The notes: generated by a model not told the origin, from the letters alone. Shown: positions 26,875-35,853, counted from the first letter of the stretch. The stretch is 64,000 nucleotides of DNA from Candidatus Geothermarchaeum rappei (GCA_002011085.2 MTMB02000001.1:1003007-1067006); one strand, 5' to 3'. Made by a program: numbers and translations.

Positions 26875-27598
26875 GTCTAACCACCACCGCTAGGGAAGAG
26901 GGATTCCTGATCTCAACCCTCATATCCTTAGGCCTAATCCATATCTTCTCCTCAAGCCTATCAACCTTGACATCAACCCATCCATCTGAAATCAGGAAAC
27001 TGAGTATATAGGCGCGTTCCACCGGGTCACCACGTGTTATAAACTCCTTATAATCTATATACTCGCCTCCTGAAGAATCTCTAAGTTCATTTAAAAGCTT
27101 CATCATCAGGCTTCTAACCACCTTCGGCTCTATAAAGAGCCTTGGCTCCACATCCCCCATATACTCGCTTAACTCCTCAAACCTAAGCCTCCTACTCTCC
27201 AGATCCTTTAGGTTATTGAAGTAGAACATCGCCTCTTTAATCGCCTCCAAGTTAATGCTCTCCATCTCTATAACCGGCTTCCACGACCTTATAAAGACCT
27301 GGGACAACTCGTCTATAGACATTTTATATATCCTAAGTTTAAGGAGCATCTTATCCAGATAGAGGCCCAAGCCCCGTCTCCTAAGAGACTTTCCCTGTGC
27401 CTCTAAAATAGCTACGAGGCCATTCAACGCCCGTATATCCTTTATCAAATAAGTATAGTCTAACTCGGCCAGACGTTTATTTCTAGCCAACTGCCTTATG
27501 AATCGGCCTACATCTACGTCGAAGGGATCAATGGCTCCCTCCGAGACCTTTATAGCCAAGTCGATTATCCTGTCGTAAAGCTCCTCAACACTACTCAC
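26861..27598 (-). CDS. scpA: Kleisin, ScpA-like subunit of an SMC complex
   Basis: 245 residues. The N-terminal part (LAIKVSEGAIDPFDVDVGRF and following helices with AILEAQGKSL) matches the ScpA kleisin pattern, and the C-terminal segment (YILSFLISDGWVDVK, KIWIRP) looks like the winged helix that binds the SMC head. The start is GTG; it overlaps the SMC stop by 8 bases and the next gene by 14, so all three proteins are likely made in fixed ratio. Functions as the bridge between SMC heads in chromosome organisation. Confidence 0.78.
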   Translation of the reverse strand: MSSVEELYDRIIDLAIKVSEGAIDPFDVDVGRFIRQLARNKRLAELDYTYLIKDIRALNGLVAILEAQGKSLRRRGLGLYLDKMLLKLRIYKMSIDELSQVFIRSWKPVIEMESINLEAIKEAMFYFNNLKDLESRRLRFEELSEYMGDVEPRLFIEPKVVRSLMMKLLNELRDSSGGEYIDYKEFITRGDPVERAYILSFLISDGWVDVKVDRLEEKIWIRPKDMRVEIRNPSSLAVVVRREEG

Positions 27599-29399
27599 TT
27601 ATCTCCTCCCTCCTCAGGCTAGTGGGCACGGAAATACCCTCAATCTTCTGGACAACAATAATATTTGCATCACTAAGCTCCCGAGTGATATACCCCGGTG
27701 TAATTATTATATACTGGTCTGTTCTATCCCTCATCATCTCCACTATGTATTCGAGGATGATCTCCCTATTCTTCGGATCCATATGGACATCGAACTCATC
27801 AACCGCCCTAAAAGGCGACTGTACATACTGCTGTAGAGCGAGGAGAAATGACATTGCAGCCGTAGTCCGCTCTCCACCCGACTGGGAATATACATCCATG
27901 AGATGAGGCTCGACCCCTCCAAACCCCACGTATAGCTCTAGGCCCGCCTTATCCACATCATCTATATCCACTATCTTAGCATATCCAGAGGCGTTTAGCC
28001 TCGATAATATCTCGTTATACCTGTGTGAGACGTTGGATACATATTCCTGGATCTTCCTCTGCCAGACCAATATACGTTTCTTCAGCTCCTTTTCAGCCAA
28101 CTCCTTATCCTCCATAATCTTCCTCATCTTCTCCTCCAGCTCGGTATACAGGCTCCTATAGTAGTTGTATGTAGACTCTACAGAGTCATCTACATCCCTG
28201 TATAAATCGAGTTTACCACGTACCTCACGTATCTCAGCCAGAATCTCCTGCTGAGTCCTTTTAGACTCTATCTCCCCACCATATTTGGAAGCCTCTAACT
28301 TGGCTTCCCTCAACTCACCCTCCAGGGTATTAATAAGCTTCTCAAGCTCCTTCAGACGCTTCTCCAATAACTCGATCTTATATAGGGTTACGCTTTCAAG
28401 GCCCCTAGCCGAGCCATACCGCTTCCTAAGCAGATCCATCTCCTCCAGATGCCCGCTTAATACACGTCTCCAGTCCTCCCTAGTCCGGTCGTCTATAGAG
28501 CCTATAACTAGTAGGGAGTCGATGGCTGACATAAGCTCCTCCATATGCCTAAAATACTCTCCCTCGATAAACCGGATCTCGTTCCTAGCCTTCATAAGAG
28601 ATAGATTCTCATTATGGAGATCCTCCTTCACCCGGTTTATCTCCACCCTCGAGTTCTCCAACTCCCTCCTAATCCTATGATATTTACTCCAGGCCAGCTC
28701 TGCATATAACTTGTCAAGCCTACTCTGTAGGCTTCTCTTCTCCATCAGCCTATTATACTGCCGCTCCCACTGGCGTAGGGCATCCCTAGCCTCCTCAAAA
28801 TACCCCTTTATCTTCTCCTCCTCACCAGTGATCCTCTCAAGCTTCCTACGTGAGTCAAGTATCTTCTCCCTATACTCGCTTAGACCCAGAGCCTCTTCAA
28901 ACATCCGGAGCTTCTCCCTAGGATTAACGAACCCGAACATCTCGATCATATTCTGATGCATGATGATAAGCATGTTATCAGGGTTTATACCAGCCCTCCT
29001 AAGAAGCCTATCCACCTCCATTTTTGTGGCGGGACTATAGTTTATCTGAAAAGGATACTGGCCATCTGCTCTCAGAACCCTGGATATAACGACCTCATCC
29101 TGACGTATCGTGGGGAAGGGTTTGGAGCCGCCGTCTCCACTATTATCTAGGACGATGGATACAATGGCATAGTCCTTTCCACGCCTGATTAAGCCAGATA
29201 GCTTCTTAGACCTCTCTGTATGAGACTGGCCCATGGCCACGGATATCGCGAGTAGAATACTTGATTTACCAGCTCCATTTGGCCCGGTGATGATGTTTAG
29301 ACCAGGCTGGAAACGTATCCTAGAATACTCATATGACATGAAATTCTCTATCATGACTTCCTTGATCAGCGCCTTCCCATGTTTCATACTCATAGTCAA
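27591..29399 (-). CDS. Short SMC-type ATPase (coalescin/ClsN-like)
   Basis: 602 residues, half the length of true SMC. Walker A is GPNGAGKSS (about residue 40), the Q-loop follows, and the C-terminal ABC signature QSGGERTTAAM precedes FRAVDEFDVHMDP (Walker B, D-loop). Between them are two stretches of coiled coil of about 100-150 residues (190-250 and 330-450) without a canonical hinge and without the CXXC zinc hook of Rad50. This matches the size and motif order of crenarchaeal coalescin. Start may be the TTG at 29399 or an ATG six bases later. It leads the SMC-kleisin-kite operon. Confidence 0.82.
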   Translation of the reverse strand: MTMSMKHGKALIKEVMIENFMSYEYSRIRFQPGLNIITGPNGAGKSSILLAISVAMGQSHTERSKKLSGLIRRGKDYAIVSIVLDNSGDGGSKPFPTIRQDEVVISRVLRADGQYPFQINYSPATKMEVDRLLRRAGINPDNMLIIMHQNMIEMFGFVNPREKLRMFEEALGLSEYREKILDSRRKLERITGEEEKIKGYFEEARDALRQWERQYNRLMEKRSLQSRLDKLYAELAWSKYHRIRRELENSRVEINRVKEDLHNENLSLMKARNEIRFIEGEYFRHMEELMSAIDSLLVIGSIDDRTREDWRRVLSGHLEEMDLLRKRYGSARGLESVTLYKIELLEKRLKELEKLINTLEGELREAKLEASKYGGEIESKRTQQEILAEIREVRGKLDLYRDVDDSVESTYNYYRSLYTELEEKMRKIMEDKELAEKELKKRILVWQRKIQEYVSNVSHRYNEILSRLNASGYAKIVDIDDVDKAGLELYVGFGGVEPHLMDVYSQSGGERTTAAMSFLLALQQYVQSPFRAVDEFDVHMDPKNREIILEYIVEMMRDRTDQYIIITPGYITRELSDANIIVVQKIEGISVPTSLRREEISE

Positions 29400-29416
29400 C
29401 TACCACATGCAACCAA

Positions 29417-30304
29417 TTATTTTCTAACCGGGTGTTCCTCATAAAGCTTTTGTCTCAATGCCTCGAGCATATTCAAGGACGCACCCATATAACCTGCTGC
29501 AGACAATATATTTAACCCCACTCCCTCCACAAGCCGATTAGTTAATCTGTCTATATACGACATGTAGTTGATGTCCCTCATGAAATGGTGGTCAATAATC
29601 AGCTTCTCAGGGACATGAGCGTTTAATATCCTCAATAAATTATCCAAGCATTTCTCGATTATGAAACCCGGGACCCTGGTTCCAGTTAGGTATGTCATCG
29701 GCCCATCCAGGTATATTGTCCTAGGCCTATGTCTCAAGATGAAGTCGACGGCATCCTCATGGTAGGGGCCTTCCACGTCACTGGAATATAGAAATGAGTC
29801 CATGCCGTCATCTACGCACATCATGATGACATATCCGAGGCGCGTATCATGGCCATGGGGAATCGGCTTGGAGAAGACTATTTTAACGTCGCCGAATTGA
29901 AAACTCCCTCCATCAGCAGTCCTTATATCAGGCTTGACCTCTTCCTCCTCAAACCTATGTAATAGGAAGGCGCTCCTCCTAATCTGACTAGGATTAATAT
30001 TATTCCTCGTATCCTTCATCAGGAGAGTCTTATCATGATAAACCTCCCTCAACCCAGCCCGTGGATTGAAGTGGTCAAAGTGATAATGGGTTACAGCTAT
30101 TACATCAGCCTTCTCAGCCAACTCAAGGATCCTACTCCACACCCGGTCCCTCTCCTCCAGCTCGAGGGGATGCGGTGGCAACCCATATCTCCATGGCGCG
30201 AGGGCTACACCCGGGTCGATAAAGATCTTTATACCCCTGGCCTCTATATACGTGGCCATGCTACGTACTCCCATTGACTCAGCTCCAACAAGGGTTATTC
30301 TCAT
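29417..30304 (-). CDS. UPF0282-type metallo-beta-lactamase-fold protein
   Basis: 295 residues with the metallo-beta-lactamase motif THYHFDHFNP (HxHxDH), an upstream FIDPG strand and late histidines in DHHFMRD. The layout matches the archaeal UPF0282 group of hydrolases, whose substrates are not known to me. ATG start. It lies 17 bases before the SMC start in transcription order and 6 bases after the flavin reductase, suggesting one long transcript from 30868 down to 26302. Confidence 0.85.
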   Translation of the reverse strand: MRITLVGAESMGVRSMATYIEARGIKIFIDPGVALAPWRYGLPPHPLELEERDRVWSRILELAEKADVIAVTHYHFDHFNPRAGLREVYHDKTLLMKDTRNNINPSQIRRSAFLLHRFEEEEVKPDIRTADGGSFQFGDVKIVFSKPIPHGHDTRLGYVIMMCVDDGMDSFLYSSDVEGPYHEDAVDFILRHRPRTIYLDGPMTYLTGTRVPGFIIEKCLDNLLRILNAHVPEKLIIDHHFMRDINYMSYIDRLTNRLVEGVGLNILSAAGYMGASLNMLEALRQKLYEEHPVRK

Positions 30305-30310
30305 ACCGTA

Positions 30311-30868
30311 TCAACCCGTCTGAGGCATCTCATACTTCTTGACAGACCCAGGGTCTATAGTGTGGAAATGGCCCTCCGAGATGTATAGTATCGGCCTATA
30401 ACTCCCAAGATCCCAGTGTGTCGTATACTTATCCTTGACATAGGCGTCGACAACCACACCTATAAAGAGGTCATGATCTCCCACAGATACCTTCTTCTCA
30501 ACCCTACACTCCAAGACGCCCAGCGCCTCACCCACAACAGCTATAGGCAGCGTCCTACCTGGTTTCCTCGTCAAGCCACAATAGCTAAACTTGTCCTCCA
30601 CATCCCTTCCAGAGACGGTTCCAGCCCTATAAACCGCGTCAACATACTCATACTCCATAATATTAACAGCATACATGCCACTTGAGTCAATAACCCCATA
30701 TGAAAACCTCTCAGGAGAAACCGCTATAGCAACCTTACTAGGAACATAAGAAACCGGCATAACCCACGCAACAGTCAACAAAGCATCCCGACCACCAAAA
30801 CTCGACGAAACCAACGTAGCCAACGAAGGCTGAACAAGCCGAATCTGATCAACACCAACCGTCCTCAT
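30311..30868 (-). CDS. Flavin reductase family protein
   Basis: 185-residue FMN-binding split-barrel protein. The pattern LVSSSFGGRDALLTVAWVMP and later VSPERFSYGVI, YAVNIM and HDLFIGVVVDA is typical of the flavin reductase/HpaC-like family. It reduces or binds FMN; the partner oxygenase is not in view. The first third of the gene uses GTT, TTG and CGG codons far more than the rest of it and its neighbours, and the plus strand from about 30690 to 30960 is nearly free of G. Begins the transcription unit that runs toward the SMC operon. Confidence 0.82.
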   Translation of the reverse strand: MRTVGVDQIRLVQPSLATLVSSSFGGRDALLTVAWVMPVSYVPSKVAIAVSPERFSYGVIDSSGMYAVNIMEYEYVDAVYRAGTVSGRDVEDKFSYCGLTRKPGRTLPIAVVGEALGVLECRVEKKVSVGDHDLFIGVVVDAYVKDKYTTHWDLGSYRPILYISEGHFHTIDPGSVKKYEMPQTG

Positions 30869-30948
30869 ACAAAAAGAGAAAACATCAAATACACATAATA
30901 ATTTACATCAGACACACAAGACAATGCAGAGAACAACACGTAAAGTTT

Positions 30949-30957
30949 ATAAAAACA
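30949..30957 (+). promoter_or_regulatory. TATA box of the tRNA-Gln gene
   Basis: TTTATAAAA lies about 30 bases before the first base of the tRNA at 30983, consistent with initiation a few bases upstream of the mature 5' end. Confidence 0.55.
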
Positions 30958-30982
30958 ACAAAAGACATAATATAAGATAGAC

Positions 30983-31099
30983 AGCCCGGTCGTCTAGTGG
31001 CCAAACCCCTCCATAGGGGGGTTAAGGATCTCGGGCTCTGGATCCCCCTCAAACGGGAGGGGAGCCCCGAGGACCCAGGTTCGAATCCTGGCCGGGCTA
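30983..31099 (+). tRNA. tRNA-Gln(CTG) with two introns
   Basis: Acceptor arms AGCCCGG (30983-30989) and CCGGGCT (31092-31098) pair perfectly; discriminator A at 31099, no encoded CCA. The T-arm is CCAGG-TTCGAAT-CCTGG. Anticodon stem TCGGG (31031-31035) pairs with CCCGA (31066-31070); the anticodon CTG is at 31038-31040. An intron of about 23 nt (31042-31064) sits at the canonical 37/38 site. The D-loop carries an extra 21 nt (within about 31003-31025) forming an ACCCC/GGGGT hairpin. Removing both leaves a 73-nt tRNA with a normal D-arm (GTCTAGTGGCCAAGGAT). Exact splice points in the D-loop are uncertain. Confidence 0.88.
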
Positions 31100-31110
31100 C
31101 TAATACATAA

Positions 31111-31116
31111 TTTTTT
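31111..31116 (+). terminator. T-run terminator after tRNA-Gln
   Basis: Six consecutive T residues 12 bases after the tRNA end, in an AT-rich context, as expected for archaeal factor-light termination. Confidence 0.4.
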
Positions 31117-31499
31117 CATATATTATTAATGTAAAAACGGGCGTCTTTGAGAATGTATTTAGGCTTTTCTCGTACTCCTTGTTTTCCCAGTGTTTTAGGC
31201 TAGGTTTCTGCTGAATATGGTGGCGAAGCCTGATCTTTGACTGAGAGCTTCATCTCGTGGTGGCTGTGTTGAATGTGAAGATTGGCGTCTCCATCCAGGG
31301 CTCGAAGTACATATGCTAGTTCCTCAGAGGCCTTTGGCATCCATCTTGTAGATGGTGGTCTACTTAGGTTGTGTCTCCAGTAGTGTAACGTGGTTTTCGG
31401 TATGCCTGTTAACCGGGATACCGTTGTCAAAACAAGATCCTCATTGAGGAGCTTCATAGTCCTCTGATACTCTTCAGGGGAATACCGCCTATAGCCCAC
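31116..31499 (-). pseudogene. Decayed HTH-LAGLIDADG homing endonuclease
   Basis: The open part (31200-31499, GTG start, 99 residues) begins YRRYSPEEYQ, has a helix-turn-helix with GIPKTTLHYWR, then SEELAYVLRALDGD, which is a LAGLIDADG-type helix, followed by MKLSVKDQ. Intact relatives have about twice this length and a second half. Here a TAG at 31200 ends the frame, but the same frame stays open for 27 more codons to a TGA at 31116, with EKPKYILKDARFYI-like content that could be family sequence. I read this as a fragment of a homing endonuclease, inactive. It lies about 100 bases from an intron-bearing tRNA gene on the opposite strand. Confidence 0.6.
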
Positions 31500-31640
31500 A
31501 AAGCCCCACTATATCTCTCTACTTGGGTGTGTGGAGGTGTATTCCAATTAATAGGATGTCCCGACTATAGAGTAATTTCAGAAGCCTAGTAAACACCTTT
31601 GTCAATAGCTTTTAGAATAGTTCCTTCATAATAGAAGCTC
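31500..31640. other. Intergenic region without a recognisable gene
   Basis: Between the decayed endonuclease and the hemerythrin gene. No ORF, tRNA or box C/D pattern was found. It probably holds the rest of the decayed insertion and hemerythrin 3' sequence. Confidence 0.4.
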
Positions 31641-32138
31641 TCATATGATTTTGAATGCTTCGCTTGAGAATCCAGTTAGCCTTGTGTATTTTTCTAGCCC
31701 ATATTCCTCTATTATCTCCTTAGCCTTGGCTGTATATTTCCTCCTCGTCTCCCTGTCGATTTCATTGAGCCAGTTTGGGAAGATCTCCACTTCTTCACGG
31801 AGGTTATGCTCCACAAGTATCTTGAAGTATAGATTTAGTCGCCTCCTATAGTTTATCCAGTCTTTGTCAATGCCATAGGATATTGTCTTGTTTCCTAGTG
31901 TCTCTAGTAGCCTGTGGTCGTTGCCGATCCACTCAACCAACTTGGCATACTCCTCATAAGAGTCCATATAATGTTTTTTGAGTACTGGGAAGACGAGGTC
32001 ATCCTCTATCCTAGCATGGCAGTTAACAATGAAGCCATGGAGGCTTGAGAACTCGTCTACACCCATCCTCGTTAAACCGCATTTGATGAGCATCCTTATT
32101 GAGAGGTGGTCGACCATCAAGATCTCAACTACATCCAT
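31641..32138 (-). CDS. Hemerythrin HHE-domain protein
   Basis: 165 residues of a four-helix hemerythrin-like bundle with metal-ligand pattern: VDHLSIR (first His), LHGFIVNCHARIEDDLVFP (His and Glu), GNDHRLLE and LVEHNLREEVEIFP (HxxxE). These are the HHE cation-binding motifs of di-iron proteins that bind oxygen or respond to oxidative or nitrosative stress. Cytoplasmic, monocistronic. Confidence 0.88.
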   Translation of the reverse strand: MDVVEILMVDHLSIRMLIKCGLTRMGVDEFSSLHGFIVNCHARIEDDLVFPVLKKHYMDSYEEYAKLVEWIGNDHRLLETLGNKTISYGIDKDWINYRRRLNLYFKILVEHNLREEVEIFPNWLNEIDRETRRKYTAKAKEIIEEYGLEKYTRLTGFSSEAFKII

Positions 32139-32227
32139 AGTCTACCGGCCACCAATAATAAGTTTGGCCAGGGATACTATCAATTTTTACAGTCTTATTT
32201 ACCACATGTTCTATAGTGGCTTCATCC

Positions 32228-34084
32228 CTATTTCTTGATTATTAGCTCATCCTTGTCATATAGGTAGAATGCTACTGCGAGGAGTATCGGCCATATATAG
32301 TAGTAGTATGTCGACCAACCGTATCGGTATACCGAGATATCTATCTTGGGTGATGCGCCTACCGCGAATCTGCCCATGGCGATCTTAAGCATATAGGTAC
32401 CCTGTGGATAGAGCTCCCCCCTATACATAATTATGTCTTTAGCTGGATAATTGATTCGGCTTACCGAAATCCTTTTACCATCCACATCTAGAGATACATC
32501 TACAATAACGAAGAACGTGACCCTACTCGGGTTGTCGGGTGAGATATATACTTGGGTGGTGGAGTTGTGTATCTCGTGCGATAAGTATTTTATCGACACG
32601 CCATATGCCTCCATGGAGCCAGCTTCATATATCTCCTCTACAACACCATCCTCACTATAGTTATAGGCAGCGTAGAATAGGATTAGGAATACTAGTAGGA
32701 TGATCGTATAAAGATGTAGGCCTCTGGCCCGGTCCTCCCTCTTATGTAGGAAGAGGAAGGTTGCTACACCTATGCCTATAAGCATCAAGAGGTATACCGC
32801 AGGAGACGGTTCATACAGTTCATATGTCTTGGCGCCGATGCTCATGAAGATAAAGAGGAAGAGGACGCCATAAATCAGGTAGAAGTTCTTCTTCCACCTC
32901 ACCATGAGCTGTACAATAGGCGCTATGACCACGGATAATATAAATAAGATTAGAACAGCATGGGAATAGTCGGGGCTTGGGCGGACAGCTTTGCCTGCTG
33001 AGAAGTATATTGAGAGGCTTAGGGTCATGTATAAGATGGCTAAGACAACTATTAGATAGAGTGAGGAGGATGACACCCGGACGAAGTACTGCGTCTCCTC
33101 GGATAACCACGGATAAAACGGCTTTTTAAAGATCCTTGTGCCGAGGATCAAGGATGCGAATATAAAGGAAGATACTAGGCCTACGACGAGATCCTCAATA
33201 ATGATCGCGTGTTCAACGTTTAGTATGAGGGGCATCTTTAGATGTAGGACTAGGATTAGTGTGTAGATGATTGACAAATAGCTGGAAAATGGAAGGACGC
33301 CTATAAACCTCTTCTCAGCCAATTTCGATGAGTCCTTTATAAATAGGAGAGATAAGATGAAGCCTATTATAAGTAGGTCGAGAGTCGACCATTCGAGGAA
33401 GTTCCTCCTAGAGTAGAATATGTTGCCGAAATATATTCTTAAGACGAGTTCTACGCTTAGTAGGATTAGAGAGGCGTCAATTAGGCGGGAGGCCATTCTA
33501 TAGAATATGGGTATCCTCTTCTCCCACATGGCGAGGTAAATTAATGAGCCAGTTATAGAGAGGGATATGGCTAGTAAAGCTATAACCTGGGTGGACACTA
33601 TCATCGGGCTTGATTGGAGGGGATAGCCACCGCTACCTTCTGAGAGGATGGGCTCAAATGTATTGAATAAACCGGGGTAAATGTAGTTTGCAAGGATCGC
33701 CGGGGTTAATAACATGGATCCAGTCAGGAACCTTCTAAAAGGCGCCCTACTTAGAAACCCGCCGTATAAAACCCTGAATAAAACAGTTATAGTGCCTAGG
33801 ATCATCAAGAGGCTCAGGCCGGGAGCCGCATATAAAAAGGCGATACATCGGTCTAGGACACCTGAGCCACTATAAAGGTGTTCAAAGACATATGGATACT
33901 TAAAGTCTAGCTCATACATATGATATAATACCCAGCTGACTACCCCCACTACTGAGGCCATGTAGATTGTGAATACAGTCTTCTCCAGCCTCCGTCTCTT
34001 AATATTATACCTCTGGAGAAGTACGGCATAGAATATGGAGAATGCTGTAGGTAGGAGAAACAGTATATTCTCATAACTCCACAT
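32228..34084 (-). CDS. Multi-pass membrane protein resembling CcmF (cytochrome c maturation)
   Basis: 618 residues with about 14 hydrophobic segments. Near residue 55 the run ELDFKYPYVFEHLYSGSG resembles the DFSVRYVAEHS region of CcmF, followed by a long helix as in CcmF. The C-terminus has a large extracytoplasmic domain (about 470-590) with an alternating-strand pattern and a final PILLAVAFYLYD helix, again as in CcmF. The tryptophan-rich WWD heme-handling loop is not recognisable, so heme ligation cannot be claimed. It starts 3 bases after the GGPP synthase stop and is probably translated with it. If the resemblance is coincidental, it is an unknown membrane protein. Confidence 0.45.
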   Translation of the reverse strand: MWSYENILFLLPTAFSIFYAVLLQRYNIKRRRLEKTVFTIYMASVVGVVSWVLYHMYELDFKYPYVFEHLYSGSGVLDRCIAFLYAAPGLSLLMILGTITVLFRVLYGGFLSRAPFRRFLTGSMLLTPAILANYIYPGLFNTFEPILSEGSGGYPLQSSPMIVSTQVIALLAISLSITGSLIYLAMWEKRIPIFYRMASRLIDASLILLSVELVLRIYFGNIFYSRRNFLEWSTLDLLIIGFILSLLFIKDSSKLAEKRFIGVLPFSSYLSIIYTLILVLHLKMPLILNVEHAIIIEDLVVGLVSSFIFASLILGTRIFKKPFYPWLSEETQYFVRVSSSSLYLIVVLAILYMTLSLSIYFSAGKAVRPSPDYSHAVLILFILSVVIAPIVQLMVRWKKNFYLIYGVLFLFIFMSIGAKTYELYEPSPAVYLLMLIGIGVATFLFLHKREDRARGLHLYTIILLVFLILFYAAYNYSEDGVVEEIYEAGSMEAYGVSIKYLSHEIHNSTTQVYISPDNPSRVTFFVIVDVSLDVDGKRISVSRINYPAKDIIMYRGELYPQGTYMLKIAMGRFAVGASPKIDISVYRYGWSTYYYYIWPILLAVAFYLYDKDELIIKK

Positions 34085-34087
34085 AGA

Positions 34088-35020
34088 CTATATCACCCTA
34101 TTGGACAGTGACCTCGCTAGCGTGACTAACAGTCTTCTATCAAATGGAGATATAGGCAAGTCGTTTAATATCGCGATAGCCTTCTCAACATATCTAGTTA
34201 TAAGTTTATAGGCTCTTTCAAGTGCCTCCTCAACACTAATCCTGTACTCCCTCATCAAAACATAGATTAAATTAGGTTTATTCTCATCATTACCAACAGG
34301 CTTACCCATTAGCCTTGGGTCGCCGATTACGTCCAGCATATCATCCCGATACTGGAAAGCCATGCCAAGATAACGCCCGAGGCTACTCAAGGTATTTGTA
34401 TACTCCCTCTTATCCGATATAATCGCCACAGCCTCCATAATATGCTCGAAGAAAGCGGCGGTCTTCTTATAGACGATCTTATTATATGTCTCGAAATCTA
34501 CTTTATCCAAGTTATCGGTATAGATCAGCTCAAGCGCCTCCCCATCACATAGCTTTAAACCAGCCTTCGCAAAGGTTTTGATAACCTCACCACCCAACTT
34601 AGACAATATATAATTTGGGTATATTATTAGGGCATCACCTGCTATAATCGCCCTCTCCAAACCAAACTTCTCATGGACAGTCTTAACACCCCTACGGGTA
34701 CAGGCCTTATCAATAATATCATCATGTATAAGGCTAGCGGTATGATAAAACTCGCTTGAAACCGCGAGCGTGATAATAGGATCCTCCTCCGCCCCAAGGG
34801 CCCTACCCACTATATAGCTGAATATCCCCCTGAGGAACTTCCCCCTACCAAGGAGGTGGGAGATAGCGTTTCTAAGGGAGGAGTCCTCTATAGATAGCTC
34901 ATTTATATACTCGTTCATCCTATAAACGAGCTTCCGAGCCACTTCTATCAACATAGACTTTATATCCTCAGGGAACCTCTCCCTCTCCAACAGCGCTACA
35001 ACGGCTTCTAACGTATACAT
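34088..35020 (-). CDS. Geranylgeranyl diphosphate synthase (isoprenyl synthase)
   Basis: 310 residues. The first aspartate-rich motif LIHDDIID (DDxxD) and the second YRDDMLD are in place with GKPVGND downstream, giving a chain-elongating trans-prenyltransferase that builds C20 (or C25) diphosphate for archaeal lipids. The residue pattern before the first motif has no obvious bulky stopper I can interpret for chain length. ATG start. First gene of a unit with the CcmF-like protein. Confidence 0.93.
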   Translation of the reverse strand: MYTLEAVVALLERERFPEDIKSMLIEVARKLVYRMNEYINELSIEDSSLRNAISHLLGRGKFLRGIFSYIVGRALGAEEDPIITLAVSSEFYHTASLIHDDIIDKACTRRGVKTVHEKFGLERAIIAGDALIIYPNYILSKLGGEVIKTFAKAGLKLCDGEALELIYTDNLDKVDFETYNKIVYKKTAAFFEHIMEAVAIISDKREYTNTLSSLGRYLGMAFQYRDDMLDVIGDPRLMGKPVGNDENKPNLIYVLMREYRISVEEALERAYKLITRYVEKAIAILNDLPISPFDRRLLVTLARSLSNRVI

Positions 35021-35192
35021 TTCCGCTTCATTCCCCTTTACAAAGCAATCTTAATTATTATTAGATAAGACATATTATATATTTATCGTGAAACGAGCCC
35101 CTAACTAAATACTTTATCCCATTAGATAAATGTATTTCGATAGGGAATATTTTTATGTATAGATAGTATAATTTTGAAGGCGGGTTTCTAAT

Positions 35193-35849
35193 ATGATAGG
35201 ATACATTGGGATAACGGCTGGAATAAGTATGGTATTTGGATTATTCATCACAGGGATTATGATACTGTTGTTCAAGGACATGTATGGGGTGTACAAGGAT
35301 TTTCACCCGATTGAGCTTAGAACAACTCTATACTCCTTCGCGTCATTTCTATTCGCAGCTCTGAGCCTAGGCATTCTCAACATAGTCTCGGTTTTATTAT
35401 CAATGGACTATTTCTATAGCACAACAGAGATACCATTGTTCGTACATGAACTCTCATTCATAATATATAATATCTACTTGGCGATAGGCCTTGGACTCTT
35501 TATATACTCGGGTAGGAATAGGGAGGAGACAGCAGAATATGGGGATATAGCAGCTGCGTTAGCAGGTGTAGGGTCTGTAATGATGGGGCTGATAAAGATA
35601 TTCTCAATAATAACTGGTCTCGAAGCCTTTATACTCCTATACTTCTATACTGTTAAGAAGAAGGGGATCGGGAGACTATTCTCGGGCAAGTTATGGACAG
35701 GTGCACTTCTACTGATATTCATAGGTAGGGTGATAAATGTTTTGGACCTCATTCCGCTATCGTATCTCTCGATCTTATACTTCGACTTGTTTGCATTTAC
35801 AAGCCTCCTCATACTACAGTTGGAGGCGAGGATGGAGTTGAGGGAATGA
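35193..35849 (+). CDS. Membrane protein of unknown function
   Basis: 218 residues with about six to seven transmembrane helices and few charged residues outside two loops (FKDMYGVYKDFHPIELR and VKKKGIGRLFSGK). No family recognised. The winged-helix gene starts 4 bases after its stop, so the two form an operon; the regulator may respond to or control this membrane protein. ATG start. Confidence 0.6.
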   Translation: MIGYIGITAGISMVFGLFITGIMILLFKDMYGVYKDFHPIELRTTLYSFASFLFAALSLGILNIVSVLLSMDYFYSTTEIPLFVHELSFIIYNIYLAIGLGLFIYSGRNREETAEYGDIAAALAGVGSVMMGLIKIFSIITGLEAFILLYFYTVKKKGIGRLFSGKLWTGALLLIFIGRVINVLDLIPLSYLSILYFDLFAFTSLLILQLEARMELRE

Positions 35850-35853
35850 GACT

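Noticed and set aside
27591-29399. Rad50 identity for the short SMC
   Set aside because: No CXXC zinc hook, arms too short, and no Mre11, HerA or NurA gene adjacent; the kleisin and kite neighbours fit an SMC complex instead.
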